Source: Actinacidiphila paucisporea (lineage in GTDB: Bacteria; Actinomycetota; Actinomycetes; Streptomycetales; Streptomycetaceae). Taken from it: a stretch of 64,000 nucleotides of DNA. The stretch spans positions 89,640 through 153,639 of the forward strand of contig NZ_FRBI01000018.1 in assembly GCF_900142575.1 (NCBI RefSeq), in the 5' to 3' direction. Each line of letters opens with the position of its first letter. Positions within the stretch are counted from its first letter, which is position 1. Positions 33,869-41,809 of the stretch are shown one piece after another. The notes under the pieces are model-generated. The model was not told the DNA's origin. It searched no databases and saw only the letters and a program-made list of their open reading frames with translations. Both the position numbers and the translations under genes were made by a program.

Positions 33869-34080
33869 TCCTGCTCCCGTGGTGGTGGAGGGACGAACCG
33901 AATACGCGGCCGACCGGCCGTCAGGGAAAGTCGGGCACTCGTCGATATTTTAGTCGACCGGCCGGCCGAGGGCGCGGTCGCAGCCGCCGCGGGTACGGCG
34001 TAGCGTGAATCGTACGAACGGGCGGCCCCGAATGGGGCTTTCCGTACGCGGGGGAAGCCGATCGAGGGGAGCTGAAAGGC

Positions 34081-34260
34081 ATGAGCAACAAGAACTCCCC
34101 GGCCAGGGGCCAACACGGTCTGGGCGCGCGGGGACAGGGAAAGCCGCTTTATTACCACACGCAGATTCCGCATGCGGAGCGGCAGTCGAAGGACCCCCTG
34201 CTCGCCAAGCGGCAGCAGCCGCACGACCACCGCCGGCAGAACGGCCACTGGGTTCCGTGA
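34081..34260 (+). CDS. Small basic Gln/His-rich protein, 59 aa
   Basis: The frame starts MSNKNSPARGQHGLGARGQG and ends QNGHWVP. It is rich in Gln, His, Arg and Gly, with PLYYHTQIPHAERQSKDP in the middle, and is predicted to be disordered. GAGGGGAGCTGAAAGGC precedes the ATG. There is no membrane or export signal. The family is unknown to me. It is 115 bp upstream of the eRF1-like gene on the same strand. Confidence 0.6.
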   Translation: MSNKNSPARGQHGLGARGQGKPLYYHTQIPHAERQSKDPLLAKRQQPHDHRRQNGHWVP

Positions 34261-34375
34261 CGTTCCCCGACCGCCGGTACCGCGGGGTCGCCCGACCGAC
34301 GCGCCCGGTGACCGCTCCCCGCCCGGACCCGCACGTCTTTCACCTGCCCGCAGCCGCAACCACAGTGAGGGTGGC

Positions 34376-35554
34376 ATGGCCGACACGTACGATCTGACAC
34401 CCGAAGTCCTGGCCGACCTGCGCACACCGCGGCCGTATCCCGCGATCACGCTCGCCATGCCGACCGATCCCGATCTGCCGTTCGGCGACAAGGAACGGAT
34501 CCTGCTGCGCGATCTCGTGACCCAGGCCAAGCGCCAACTGGCCGCGGACACCGACGTCCCGCGGGACGCGAAGCTGGAACTGCGGGACCGCCTGCTGGAT
34601 CCGGACGCCATCGAGGAGGCGGGCTTTCCCCTGCACCCCGCCGGCGCGCTGGTGGTCCATATCGCCGCCGGGGAGCCCATTCGCGTCTGGCAGTTGACAT
34701 CGCCGCCCGTCCAGCCGCGGGTGGAATTCGCCACGGTTTTCCTGACGCGCTATGCGGTCGCCGCCGAGCAGCGCTCCCATCCGTATCTGGTTCTCGTGCT
34801 CGACCGGGAAATGTGCCGGCTCTACAACGGTTCGGTACAGGAACTGGCCGAGGTGACGCGCTACGGATTCCCCGCCGCGCCGCAGATTCCCTCCCCCGAG
34901 GACTCGATTCCCGGACCGATACCCCGCGCCGCCCCTTACGAGTCGCACCAGGAGCGGGTCAAGCAGTATCTGCGGACCGTCGACAGCCACCTCGGCAGGG
35001 CGCTCAAGGAGCACAACGGGGCGCCGCTGTTCGTCGTCGGCGGCGAGAAGGCGCTCTCGATCTTCAACGGCGTCACCGTCCACCGGGACCGCGTCGCCGG
35101 CACGTTGCCGCTGGTCGGTATGGACAAGGACCCGAAGCCCGACCTGGCGAAGCGCCTCACGCCCCTGCTGGACGAATTCCGCGTCGGGCAGATCGCCGAG
35201 GCCGTCGAGGAGGCGGAAGAGGCACGCTCCCAGCAGAGGTACGCCGGCGGCGCACCGGAGGTGTGGACCGCGGTCGCCGACAAGCGGGTGCGCCGGCTGC
35301 TGGTGGAGGAGGGCCTGCTGGTGGCGGGCCGGATCAGCGAGGATGCTCGGATCCTTGACGTCGTCCCCTACCCGGAGCCGGTGACGCTGCCCGACCCGTG
35401 GCCGGACGTCGAAGGGCTTGTCCACGCCGATGTGGCCACCGACGTCGTCGAGCAGATGGTCGAGAGGGCCGTACAGGCCGACTCCCAGGTGCTCTTCGTG
35501 CCCGACGGCTCCCTCCTCGCCGCCGACGGCGTGGCAGCAGTGCTGCGGTACTGA
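34376..35554 (+). CDS. Bacterial eRF1-like (baeRF) domain protein
   Basis: The 392-residue cytoplasmic protein resembles the bacterial archaeo-eukaryotic release-factor family (baeRF3-like): an N-terminal part starting RTPRPYPAITLAMPTDP, the middle segment SHPYLVLVLDREMCRLYNG and the C-terminal YERAVQADSQVLFVPDGSLLAADGVAAVLRY-type end. These proteins are proposed to act on stalled ribosomes or to carry nucleic-acid-hydrolytic activity, but no bacterial member is well defined. GAGGGTGG lies 4-6 nt before the ATG. Neighbouring small proteins and a Gre-type factor suggest a gene-expression stress context. Confidence 0.75.
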   Translation: MADTYDLTPEVLADLRTPRPYPAITLAMPTDPDLPFGDKERILLRDLVTQAKRQLAADTDVPRDAKLELRDRLLDPDAIEEAGFPLHPAGALVVHIAAGEPIRVWQLTSPPVQPRVEFATVFLTRYAVAAEQRSHPYLVLVLDREMCRLYNGSVQELAEVTRYGFPAAPQIPSPEDSIPGPIPRAAPYESHQERVKQYLRTVDSHLGRALKEHNGAPLFVVGGEKALSIFNGVTVHRDRVAGTLPLVGMDKDPKPDLAKRLTPLLDEFRVGQIAEAVEEAEEARSQQRYAGGAPEVWTAVADKRVRRLLVEEGLLVAGRISEDARILDVVPYPEPVTLPDPWPDVEGLVHADVATDVVEQMVERAVQADSQVLFVPDGSLLAADGVAAVLRY

Positions 35555-35592
35555 CCGCGCAGGCTGATCCGCCAAGATCCGCCGGACAGGCC

Positions 35593-36534
35593 CTAGCTGA
35601 CCGCTCCGGAGCGCGTGAGCGCCGCTGCCAACTCCGCGGCGTCGGGCGGGTTCGCCCCCGCCCTCGACACCGTCAGCGCGGCAGCGGTACCCGCCCGGTG
35701 CAGCGTCCGGGCGAGCGCGGGACCGTCGAGCCCGGCTGCCAGGCCGGGCCGGGCCGCCGCGCCGATCAGGCCGAGCGAGGCCAATGCGTCCAGCGCGGCG
35801 GCCATGAAGGCGTCGCCCGCCCCCACCGTGTCGGCGACCTCGGCGGGCACCGGCGCCGCCGTCACCCGCCCGGCCCGGGTGAAGGCCAGCGCGCCCTCCG
35901 CGCCGAGCGTCACGAAGACGGCGGCCGGGCCGAGTTCGAGCCAGCGCAGCGCCACGGTGCCGGGCTGCTCGCCCGGATACAGCCACGCAAGGTCCTCGTC
36001 GCTGGCCTTGACCACGTCGCTCAGCGCCACACACCGCTCCACCCGGCCCGCCGCCTCCTCGCGCGCGCCCAGCAGCGCCGGGCGTACGTTCGGGTCGTAG
36101 CTGACCGTCGCCGACCCCCGCAGCCGCGCCACCACGTCGAGGGCGGCAGCCGCGCCCGGCGGCTGCACCGCGCCGATCGACCCGAGATGCACATGCCGCA
36201 CACCCGCCGGTAGCTCCACCGGCCGCAGCGTCCAGCCGATGTCGAAGTCGTACCAGGCCGCGCCGTGCCCGTCCAGCGTCACCACCGCGGTCGGGGTGGC
36301 CACGCCCGGCTGCCCGTCGGTCAGCACCTCCACCCCGGCGGACGCCAGGTGCGCGCCGATCAACCGCCCCGCCTCGTCCTGCCCGAGCTGGGTGAGCAGC
36401 GTGACCCGTCGCCCCAGCCGGGCGAGCCCGTAGGCGACGTTCGCGGAACTGCCGCCGGGGTGCGGGACGTCGGGCCTGTCCGGGGTGCGGACGATATCGG
36501 CGACGGATTCGCCGATCGCGAGGAAGTCGGTCAT
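35593..36534 (-). CDS. PfkB-family carbohydrate kinase (fructokinase-like)
   Basis: The 313-residue ribokinase-fold enzyme has the N-terminal glycine motif HPGGSSANVAYGLARLG and the C-terminal ATP/anion-hole signature ADTVGAGDAFMAA with the catalytic Asp. It should phosphorylate a sugar with ATP. The overall resemblance is to fructokinases, but substrate choice in this family is not readable from sequence. The ATG at 36534 has GGGAGG 8-9 nt upstream. It is monocistronic and convergent with the baeRF gene, with only 38 bp between the stops. Confidence 0.86.
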   Translation of the reverse strand: MTDFLAIGESVADIVRTPDRPDVPHPGGSSANVAYGLARLGRRVTLLTQLGQDEAGRLIGAHLASAGVEVLTDGQPGVATPTAVVTLDGHGAAWYDFDIGWTLRPVELPAGVRHVHLGSIGAVQPPGAAAALDVVARLRGSATVSYDPNVRPALLGAREEAAGRVERCVALSDVVKASDEDLAWLYPGEQPGTVALRWLELGPAAVFVTLGAEGALAFTRAGRVTAAPVPAEVADTVGAGDAFMAAALDALASLGLIGAAARPGLAAGLDGPALARTLHRAGTAAALTVSRAGANPPDAAELAAALTRSGAVS

Positions 36535-36686
36535 CCGGCCATCCTCCCGCGCCCGGCCCCTCCCTGCCGCCCGGCCCGCTACGGGTCGGCCGCGACAGGC
36601 CGGCGAGCAGCGGTCCGCCGCCTGACGCGGCCGGGAAGCGGCCCCGACGCGCGGCCCGCGACCCCGGGGATGCAAGGATGGGGCCC

Positions 36687-37178
36687 ATGAACAATGTGTA
36701 CTTCGACATCTCCGTCGACGACGCCCCGGCCGGACGCATCGTCTTCCGGCTGTTCGACGACGTGGTGCCCGAGACCGCCAGGAACTTCCGCGAGCTGGCC
36801 ACCGGCGAGCACGGCTTCGGCTACGCGGGCTCCGCCTTCCACCGGATCATCCCGGAATTCATGCTCCAGGGCGGCGACTTCACTTCCGGTGACGGGCGCG
36901 GCGGCAAGAGCATCTACGGGGAGAAGTTCAAGGACGAGAACTTCCAGCTCAAGCACGACCGCCCCTTCCTGTTGTCGATGGCGAACGCCGGGCCGAACTC
37001 CAACGGTTCGCAGTTCTTCATCACCACCGTCGTCACCAGCTGGCTGGACGGCAAGCACGTCGTCTTCGGCGAGGTCGTCGAGGGCGAGGAGCTGGTCAAG
37101 CTGATCGAGGGCAAGGGTTCGCGCAGCGGCAAGCCCTCCTCCAAGGTCGTCATCACCGCTTCCGGCACCGTCGACTGA
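36687..37178 (+). CDS. Cyclophilin-type peptidyl-prolyl cis-trans isomerase
   Basis: The 163-residue protein is a full single-domain cyclophilin. Catalytic and core motifs are FHRIIPEFMLQGGDFT (with the catalytic Arg), NSNGSQFFITTV and LDGKHVVFGEVV. It speeds folding by isomerising X-Pro bonds and is cytoplasmic, having no signal peptide. The ATG at 36687 is preferred over the ATG at 36678 because AAGGA lies 8 nt upstream and the protein then starts at the usual place. Two hairpins follow. Confidence 0.93.
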   Translation: MNNVYFDISVDDAPAGRIVFRLFDDVVPETARNFRELATGEHGFGYAGSAFHRIIPEFMLQGGDFTSGDGRGGKSIYGEKFKDENFQLKHDRPFLLSMANAGPNSNGSQFFITTVVTSWLDGKHVVFGEVVEGEELVKLIEGKGSRSGKPSSKVVITASGTVD

Positions 37179-37203
37179 CAGCCGACCGACCTTCGCGGTC
37201 ATG

Positions 37204-37272
37204 CCGCCGGGTTTCCCGCCCGGCGGTTCCGAGCAGGGAGGGGCCTCCGCGGGCTGCCGTCCGCGGGGGCCC
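37204..37272 (+). terminator. Tandem hairpins after the cyclophilin gene
   Basis: CCGCCGGG (37204-37211) pairs with CCCGGCGG (37219-37226). A second stem pairs GGGCCTCCGCGG (37241-37252) with CCGCGGGGGCCC (37261-37272) and is followed by TTTCGTGT, as in a factor-independent terminator. Confidence 0.8.
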
Positions 37273-37425
37273 TTTCGTGTGCGTACGGGTGACACATGTG
37301 ACCGCTATGTTCGGTTTGCGGCTTTCGGAACCGGGCAGGATTTCTGACACCAAGAGGCCGGGCGCGGCAGCGTACGCCGCCGTCCGGTGACGCCCCTACG
37401 CGCGTACGGGAACGGACGGCTCGTG

Positions 37426-37710
37426 ATGCACCACGACACCGCGGCGCAGCCGCGCACCAAGACCTGGACGCTGAATCTGGAGATCGCCGAGGAGAACCGG
37501 GACGCCACCACGGTGCGGGCCGCCCTCGACACCGGCGACCACACCCTGCGCACCCGCACCACCGCGGTGCGCAACCCGGAGGACCCGCCCATGCCCGTCA
37601 TCGGCGACGAGTACGCCGCCGGGCGCGCTCTGCTGGACCTGGGCAGGCAGCTCCTCAGCGAGGCCACGGCGAGCGCGGCGGACAACGCCAAGTCCGCCCA
37701 CCCGGGCTGA
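37426..37710 (+). CDS. DUF1876-domain protein
   Basis: The 94-residue protein starts at ATG 37426 and contains KTWTLNLEIAEENRDATTVRAALDTGDHTL followed by GDEYAAGRALLDLGRQLL, the pattern of the small dsRBD-like DUF1876 family widespread in actinobacteria. It is predicted to be cytoplasmic, with an alpha-beta fold. A GTG at 37387 in the same frame could add 13 residues but has no better binding site. No biochemical role is established. It converges with the PhzF gene, with a 30-bp gap. Confidence 0.75.
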   Translation: MHHDTAAQPRTKTWTLNLEIAEENRDATTVRAALDTGDHTLRTRTTAVRNPEDPPMPVIGDEYAAGRALLDLGRQLLSEATASAADNAKSAHPG

Positions 37711-37740
37711 CGACCCGGCCGGGAGGCGTGGACCCTCAGG

Positions 37741-38409
37741 TCAGGCCGACTCCTGGCCGTCCAGCCGCACCCGGCCGCCCACCTCGATCAGACCGTCGGG
37801 GCGCGGCGCCGTCATGATCTGTGAGCCGAGGCCCTGGGCGATGTTGAGCGCGCGGCCGAGCCGGTCGGTGAGCAGCAGCGCGGCCGCACCGGTGGCCTCG
37901 TCCTCGCCGATCCCGTCGTCGCGGCCGGGGAAGGCTCTGGCCCTGATCCGCCCCGCCGCCTTGTCCTGCCACGCCCAGGCGTAGACCCACTCGCCCGCCG
38001 GCGGCACCTCAAGTGCCTCGACCTCCTCGGCCGAGCCGTACTGCCGCAGCGTGCGCGGCGGCGCCCAGGCCGCCATCGCCTCGATCCAGGTGAATTCGCC
38101 GTCGAGCCGCACGCCCACCACGCCGGCCGGTGTGACCAGCTCCGGCAGGTCCAGCAGCCAGCCGGTGCCCACGCAGGGGTGTCCGGCGAAGGGCAGCCGC
38201 AGGGTCGGCGTGTAGATGTCGATGACGCCCCGCTCGGGGTCGTCCACGAAGACGGTCTCGCTGAATCCCAGCTTCCCGGCCAGCACCTGGCGCTCCCCGG
38301 GGTCGGCGACGTCGGCCCCGTCCCTCACGACGGCCAACTCGTTGCCGTGGCGGCCGTCGGCTCCGCAGAAGACGCGCAGTACGTCGTAATCGGTCACCGG
38401 GGCAGTCAA
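37741..38409 (-). CDS. PhzF-family protein
   Basis: The 222-residue protein matches the PhzF/diaminopimelate-epimerase-like fold: an N-terminal GRHGNELAVV segment, GFSETVFV with the catalytic Glu candidate, LPFAGHPCVGTGWLL and a late GEDEATGAAALLL. PhzF enzymes isomerise small carbon skeletons without cofactors, for example in phenazine synthesis. At 222 residues it is shorter than the usual 260-300, mainly in the second half. No phenazine genes are near, so its substrate is unknown. Confidence 0.8.
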   Translation of the reverse strand: MTAPVTDYDVLRVFCGADGRHGNELAVVRDGADVADPGERQVLAGKLGFSETVFVDDPERGVIDIYTPTLRLPFAGHPCVGTGWLLDLPELVTPAGVVGVRLDGEFTWIEAMAAWAPPRTLRQYGSAEEVEALEVPPAGEWVYAWAWQDKAAGRIRARAFPGRDDGIGEDEATGAAALLLTDRLGRALNIAQGLGSQIMTAPRPDGLIEVGGRVRLDGQESA

Positions 38410-38456
38410 CCACGCCCACCGGCACGGGCCCGCGCGTCCTGCCCACGCTGTCCTGC

Positions 38457-38615
38457 GTGGCGCGCGGCCACCTGCGGACGCGGGAGACCTTCCAGCCCGC
38501 CGACCGGATCGGGCACTTCCACCTCGTCCTCGCCGCCGGCTACGCCGGCATCGGCGTCCTCGCGCTGGCCGCTGTCTGGCTGGCCGTCCGCAGTACCGGC
38601 CTCAGCGCGGGCTGA
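38457..38615 (+). pseudogene. Short frame resembling a membrane-protein C-terminus
   Basis: From GTG 38457 the frame encodes 52 residues: a basic start (VARGHLRTRETFQPADRIGH), one clear membrane helix (LVLAAGYAGIGVLALAAVWLAV) and a short tail. The frame stays open upstream without a good start, and no ribosome binding site is seen. It may be the remnant of a deleted transporter or a genuine single-helix small protein. A strong hairpin follows 8 nt after its stop, as would be expected behind a real gene. Confidence 0.3.
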
Positions 38616-38622
38616 CCCCCGC

Positions 38623-38652
38623 GGCCGCCGCCCCGGCGCCGGGGCGGCGGCC
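38623..38652. terminator. 30-bp perfect palindrome
   Basis: GGCCGCCGCCCCGGC (38623-38637) is followed directly by its reverse complement GCCGGGGCGGCGGCC (38638-38652). It can form a long hairpin terminator or a cruciform. It insulates the arabinofuranosidase promoter, which begins 2 bp later. Confidence 0.7.
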
Positions 38653-38653
38653 C

Positions 38654-38683
38654 TTGACAGACGGGCAGAGTGAACGCTAACAA
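38654..38683 (+). promoter_or_regulatory. Promoter of abfA
   Basis: A consensus -35 TTGACA (38654-38659) is followed after 18 bp by TAACAA (38678-38683). The transcript would have a leader of about 115 nt containing the LacI-type palindrome. Confidence 0.6.
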
Positions 38684-38757
38684 TTGTCCGGCCATGATCC
38701 GTAGGACTCACCCGGTCGCAGGTGCGCAAGCACCGACCCGGCGGGGGAGTGGCGATT

Positions 38758-38769
38758 GTGAGCGCTCAC
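38758..38769. promoter_or_regulatory. LacI-type operator GTGAGCGCTCAC
   Basis: This 12-bp perfect palindrome shares the GAGCGCTC core with the CebR site at 2632 but differs in its outer bases. It lies 35 bp before the abfA start, so a LacI-family repressor probably controls the gene. Confidence 0.75.
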
Positions 38770-38804
38770 CGACCCGCCTCGCCGGCAGAGAGGGCACCCG
38801 CCCG

Positions 38805-40328
38805 ATGAACCACCCCGCCCGCTTCGCCCTCGACCCCGCCTTCACCGTGGCCCCGGTGGACCCCCGGCTCTTCGGCTCCTTCGTCGAGCACCTCGGCCGG
38901 TGCGTCTACACCGGCATCTACGAGCCGGGCCACCCCGCGGCCGACGGCGACGGGCTGCGCACCGACGTCCTGGACCTGATCCGCGAGCTGGGCGTCACCG
39001 CGATCCGCTACCCCGGCGGCAACTTCGTGTCCGGCTACCGCTGGGAGGACGGCGTCGGGCCCGCGGACGAGCGCCCGCACCGCCTCGACCCGGCCTGGCG
39101 CACGACCGAGTCCAACGCCTTCGGGCTCGCCGAATTCATGGGCTTCCTGGGCAAGCTGGGCCCGCAGGCCGAGCCGATGATGGCCCTCAACCTCGGCACC
39201 CGCGGTGTCACCGAGGCCCTGGAACTCCAGGAGTACGCCAACCACCCGGCCGGCACCCGGCTCTCCGACCGCCGGATCGCCCACGGCGACCCCGAGCCTT
39301 TCGGCATCCGCCTGTGGTGCCTGGGCAACGAGATGGACGGCCCCTGGCAGATAGGCCACAAGGACGCCGAGGACTACGGCAAACTCGCCGCCGCGACCGC
39401 CCGCGCCATGCGGATGGTCGACCCCGACGTGCAGCTCGTCGCCTGCGGGAGCTCCGGCCGGTCCATGCCGACCTTCGGCGCCTGGGAGTCCACCGTCCTG
39501 CAGCACACCTACGAGCTGGTCGACTACGTCTCCATGCACGCCTACTACGAGGAGGTCGACGGCGACCGGGACTCCTTCCTCGCCTCGGCCGCCGACATGG
39601 AGTCCTTCATCGGCAGCGTCGTCGCGACCTGCGACGCGGCGGGCGCCCGGCTGAAGTCCGACAAGCGGATCAACATCTCCTTCGACGAGTGGAACGTCTG
39701 GTACATGCAGCGCTCCCAGCAGGAGGCGCGCGACAATCCCCTCGACTGGCCGCACGCGCCGCGCCTGCTGGAGGACAACTACTCCGTCACCGACGCCGTC
39801 GTCCTCGGCTCCCTGCTGATCACCCTGCTGCGTCACGCGGACCGCGTGACGGTGGCCTGCCTGGCCCAGCTCGTCAACGTCATCGCCCCGATCATGACCG
39901 AGCCCGGCGGCCCCGCCTGGCGCCAGACCACCTTCTTCCCCTTCGCCCAGGCCTCCGCGTACGGGCGTGGACGCGTGCTGCGCGTGGAGCCGGAAAGCCC
40001 CGTGCACGCCACCGCCCGCCACGGCGAGGTGCCGCTGCTGCACGCCACCGCCGTACGGGACGACGAGACCGGCGCGGTCACCGTCTTCGCGGTCAACCGC
40101 GACCAGCACCACCCCCTTCCCCTGGAGGTCGCCCTGCACGGCGCCGCCGCCGACCTGGCAGGAGTCGTCGAGCACAGCGTCCTCACCGACCCCGACCCCG
40201 ACGCCACGAACACCCTGGCCGCACCGGAGCGCGTCGTCCCGCGCCCGCTGGCCGGTACGCAGATCACCGGCGGCGTGCTCCGTACGACCCTGCCGCCGCT
40301 GTCGTGGAACGTGATCCGCCTGACCTGA
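38805..40328 (+). CDS. abfA: GH51 alpha-L-arabinofuranosidase, cytoplasmic
   Basis: The 507-residue enzyme removes alpha-L-arabinofuranosyl groups from short arabinan or arabinoxylan fragments. It has the GH51 TIM barrel (acid/base Glu176 in CLGNEMDGPW, nucleophile Glu295 in ISFDEWNVWY, N-terminal RYPGGNFVSGY) and the C-terminal jelly-roll domain. With no signal peptide it should act on imported oligosaccharides. GAGAGGG lies 10 nt before the ATG. A promoter and LacI-type palindrome precede it, and it is monocistronic. Confidence 0.93.
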   Translation: MNHPARFALDPAFTVAPVDPRLFGSFVEHLGRCVYTGIYEPGHPAADGDGLRTDVLDLIRELGVTAIRYPGGNFVSGYRWEDGVGPADERPHRLDPAWRTTESNAFGLAEFMGFLGKLGPQAEPMMALNLGTRGVTEALELQEYANHPAGTRLSDRRIAHGDPEPFGIRLWCLGNEMDGPWQIGHKDAEDYGKLAAATARAMRMVDPDVQLVACGSSGRSMPTFGAWESTVLQHTYELVDYVSMHAYYEEVDGDRDSFLASAADMESFIGSVVATCDAAGARLKSDKRINISFDEWNVWYMQRSQQEARDNPLDWPHAPRLLEDNYSVTDAVVLGSLLITLLRHADRVTVACLAQLVNVIAPIMTEPGGPAWRQTTFFPFAQASAYGRGRVLRVEPESPVHATARHGEVPLLHATAVRDDETGAVTVFAVNRDQHHPLPLEVALHGAAADLAGVVEHSVLTDPDPDATNTLAAPERVVPRPLAGTQITGGVLRTTLPPLSWNVIRLT

Positions 40329-40489
40329 GCGCACCGTCCGGGACGCCATGCCGAGCCCGTCCCGCCGCCCGGGAGCTTCCGCGCGGAAAGGCCGTGGAGC
40401 GGGGTCGGCGGCACGGGCTACGATCCCGGGCACAAGGGGGACCGCGGCCTTCGCCGGTGCCCGCCGACCGGCCCGGAGGTGCCCCGCCC

Positions 40490-40930
40490 GTGCGGATGAA
40501 GCTGACCGCGATCACGCTCGACTGCCCGGACCCGCAGGCGCTGGCGGCCTTCTACCAGCAGGCCACCGGCCTCGACCCGCACCCGGATTCCGACGCGGAC
40601 TTCGCCGGCCTCAGCGGTGAGGACGGCCTCTTCATCGGCTTCCAGCGCGTCGACGGCTACCGTGCGCCCCGCTGGCCCGAGCAGACGGTGCCCCAGCAGT
40701 TCCACTTCGACTTCACGGTCGAGGAGGACCTGGACGAGGCCGAGGCCCGCCTGCTGGCGCTGGGCGCGGCGAAGCCGGCCGGGCAGCCGGGCGGCGGCAG
40801 ATGGCGGGTTCTCACCGACCCGGCCGGCCACCCCTTCTGCGTGGTCGCGAGCCGGAGGAGTGAGCCGCCGGCCGCCTCCGCGCGCCAGGACGACCTCGCC
40901 GCACGGACGGCGCCGGGCCGGCCCGCTTGA
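40490..40930 (+). CDS. VOC-family (glyoxalase-like) protein
   Basis: The 146-residue protein has one pair of beta-alpha-beta-beta-beta modules typical of the vicinal oxygen chelate fold: LTAITLDCPDPQALAAFYQQATG at the start, HFDFTVEEDLDEAEARLLALGA in the middle and VLTDPAGHPFCVV near the end. The C-terminal 25 residues are a low-complexity tail. GGAGGT at 40475-40480 is 9 nt before GTG 40490, so that start is preferred over the ATG two codons later. Family members bind a metal and act in detoxification or resistance; no substrate is evident here. Confidence 0.82.
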   Translation: MRMKLTAITLDCPDPQALAAFYQQATGLDPHPDSDADFAGLSGEDGLFIGFQRVDGYRAPRWPEQTVPQQFHFDFTVEEDLDEAEARLLALGAAKPAGQPGGGRWRVLTDPAGHPFCVVASRRSEPPAASARQDDLAARTAPGRPA

Positions 40931-41060
40931 CCCGGTTGGCGGTCGCAAGGGGTGGACGCGCTCACCGGATCCGGTGACCCGCGGTGCGGCGGAGCCGCCC
41001 GTCCCCGGGGTGCGGCTACGCTCCACCAGCGTGGGACGGACCCCGGCGGGCGGCCTGGTG

Positions 41061-41099
41061 GTGCGTCACACCTCGCACGGGCGGGGCCGGTTCGAATCC
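41061..41099 (+). other. tRNA-like fragment (anticodon-arm-like hairpin plus T-loop sequence)
   Basis: GTGCG (41061-41065) and CGCAC (41074-41078) form a 5-bp hairpin around TCACACCT. GGTTCGAATCC, the universal T-loop sequence, follows at 41089-41099. The T stem and acceptor stem do not pair, so this is not a working tRNA. It lies immediately before the ribosome binding site of the next gene. Confidence 0.35.
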
Positions 41100-41119
41100 A
41101 TCACCGAGGAGATCTGACG

Positions 41120-41809
41120 ATGAGCACCACCCCCGCGGCCGCCGAGGCACCCGGCCGCATTCTCGTGGTCGGCCGCAGCCCAGGCGTCCTGGTCGCCGCC
41201 GTCGACATCCTGCGCGCCAAGGGCTACGAGGCGAACGCGACCAACCAGTTCGACCAGGTCCTGGACGACTACGACGTCACCGACCTCGACGTCATGGTCT
41301 TCGGCGGGATGGTCCCGGCCGAGACCAAGCAGCACCTGCGCGAGGAGGTCTCCAAGCGCAACCCGCGGGTGGACTTCATCCAGGGACTCGCCGGCATCCC
41401 CGGCGTGATCGCCGCCCAGGTCGAGGCCGGCACCTCCGACGGGCGACGCGGCCAGGACGGCGCCCGGATCGCCTACGACGTCGACCGGCGGCGGGTGCAG
41501 GTGACGCTCAGGGAGCCCGCGCACGTCACCGCGGACGCCTTCTGGCACACCTCCTTCACGCCGCCCGAGCCCAAGAGCACCTCGGCGCGGGTCCTCGACG
41601 ACAGCCTCGACGCCGGGCCGCACGAGATCCAGCTGCCCGACGAGGTGCCGTCGGAAGCCTCCTTCCTCGCCGTCGCCGCCGGCGACCAGGTCCGCGTCTT
41701 CACCGTCGGCGAGATGCCCAAGGCGGTCAGGCGGTCGGTCCCGACCTCGACCAGCGACAAGCGGATCACCGAAGCCGACCCGGTCACCACGCGCAGCGAT
41801 GACCACTGA
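41120..41809 (+). CDS. Pseudo-receiver-like protein of unknown function
   Basis: The first 95 residues (ILVVGRSPGVLVAAVDILRAKGYEANAT, then LDVMVFGGMVP) look like a response-regulator receiver fold, but the phosphorylatable Asp expected in the third strand is absent. The C-terminal part (about 110-229) is beta-rich, with QVTLREPAHVTADAFWHTSF and IQLPDEVPSEASFLAVAAGDQVRVFTVGEMP. GAGGAG lies 8 nt before the ATG. Its end overlaps the next gene by 11 bp, so they are co-transcribed. No established function. Confidence 0.75.
   Translation: MSTTPAAAEAPGRILVVGRSPGVLVAAVDILRAKGYEANATNQFDQVLDDYDVTDLDVMVFGGMVPAETKQHLREEVSKRNPRVDFIQGLAGIPGVIAAQVEAGTSDGRRGQDGARIAYDVDRRRVQVTLREPAHVTADAFWHTSFTPPEPKSTSARVLDDSLDAGPHEIQLPDEVPSEASFLAVAAGDQVRVFTVGEMPKAVRRSVPTSTSDKRITEADPVTTRSDDH

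Larger units (their letters stand above)
38410..38804. other. 395-bp region between PhzF and arabinofuranosidase genes
   Basis: This stretch holds a short open frame ending at 38615 that looks like the end of a membrane protein, a 30-bp palindrome at 38623-38652, a TTGACA promoter at 38654 and a LacI-type operator at 38758-38769. The remainder shows nothing recognisable. Confidence 0.6.

Noticed and set aside
37741..38409. A phenazine biosynthesis gene.
   Set aside because: Only a short PhzF-type protein is present. Other phz genes are missing and the family is broad.
41039..41110. A functional tRNA gene.
   Set aside because: Only a hairpin and the T-loop sequence fit. The T stem, D arm and acceptor stem do not pair.
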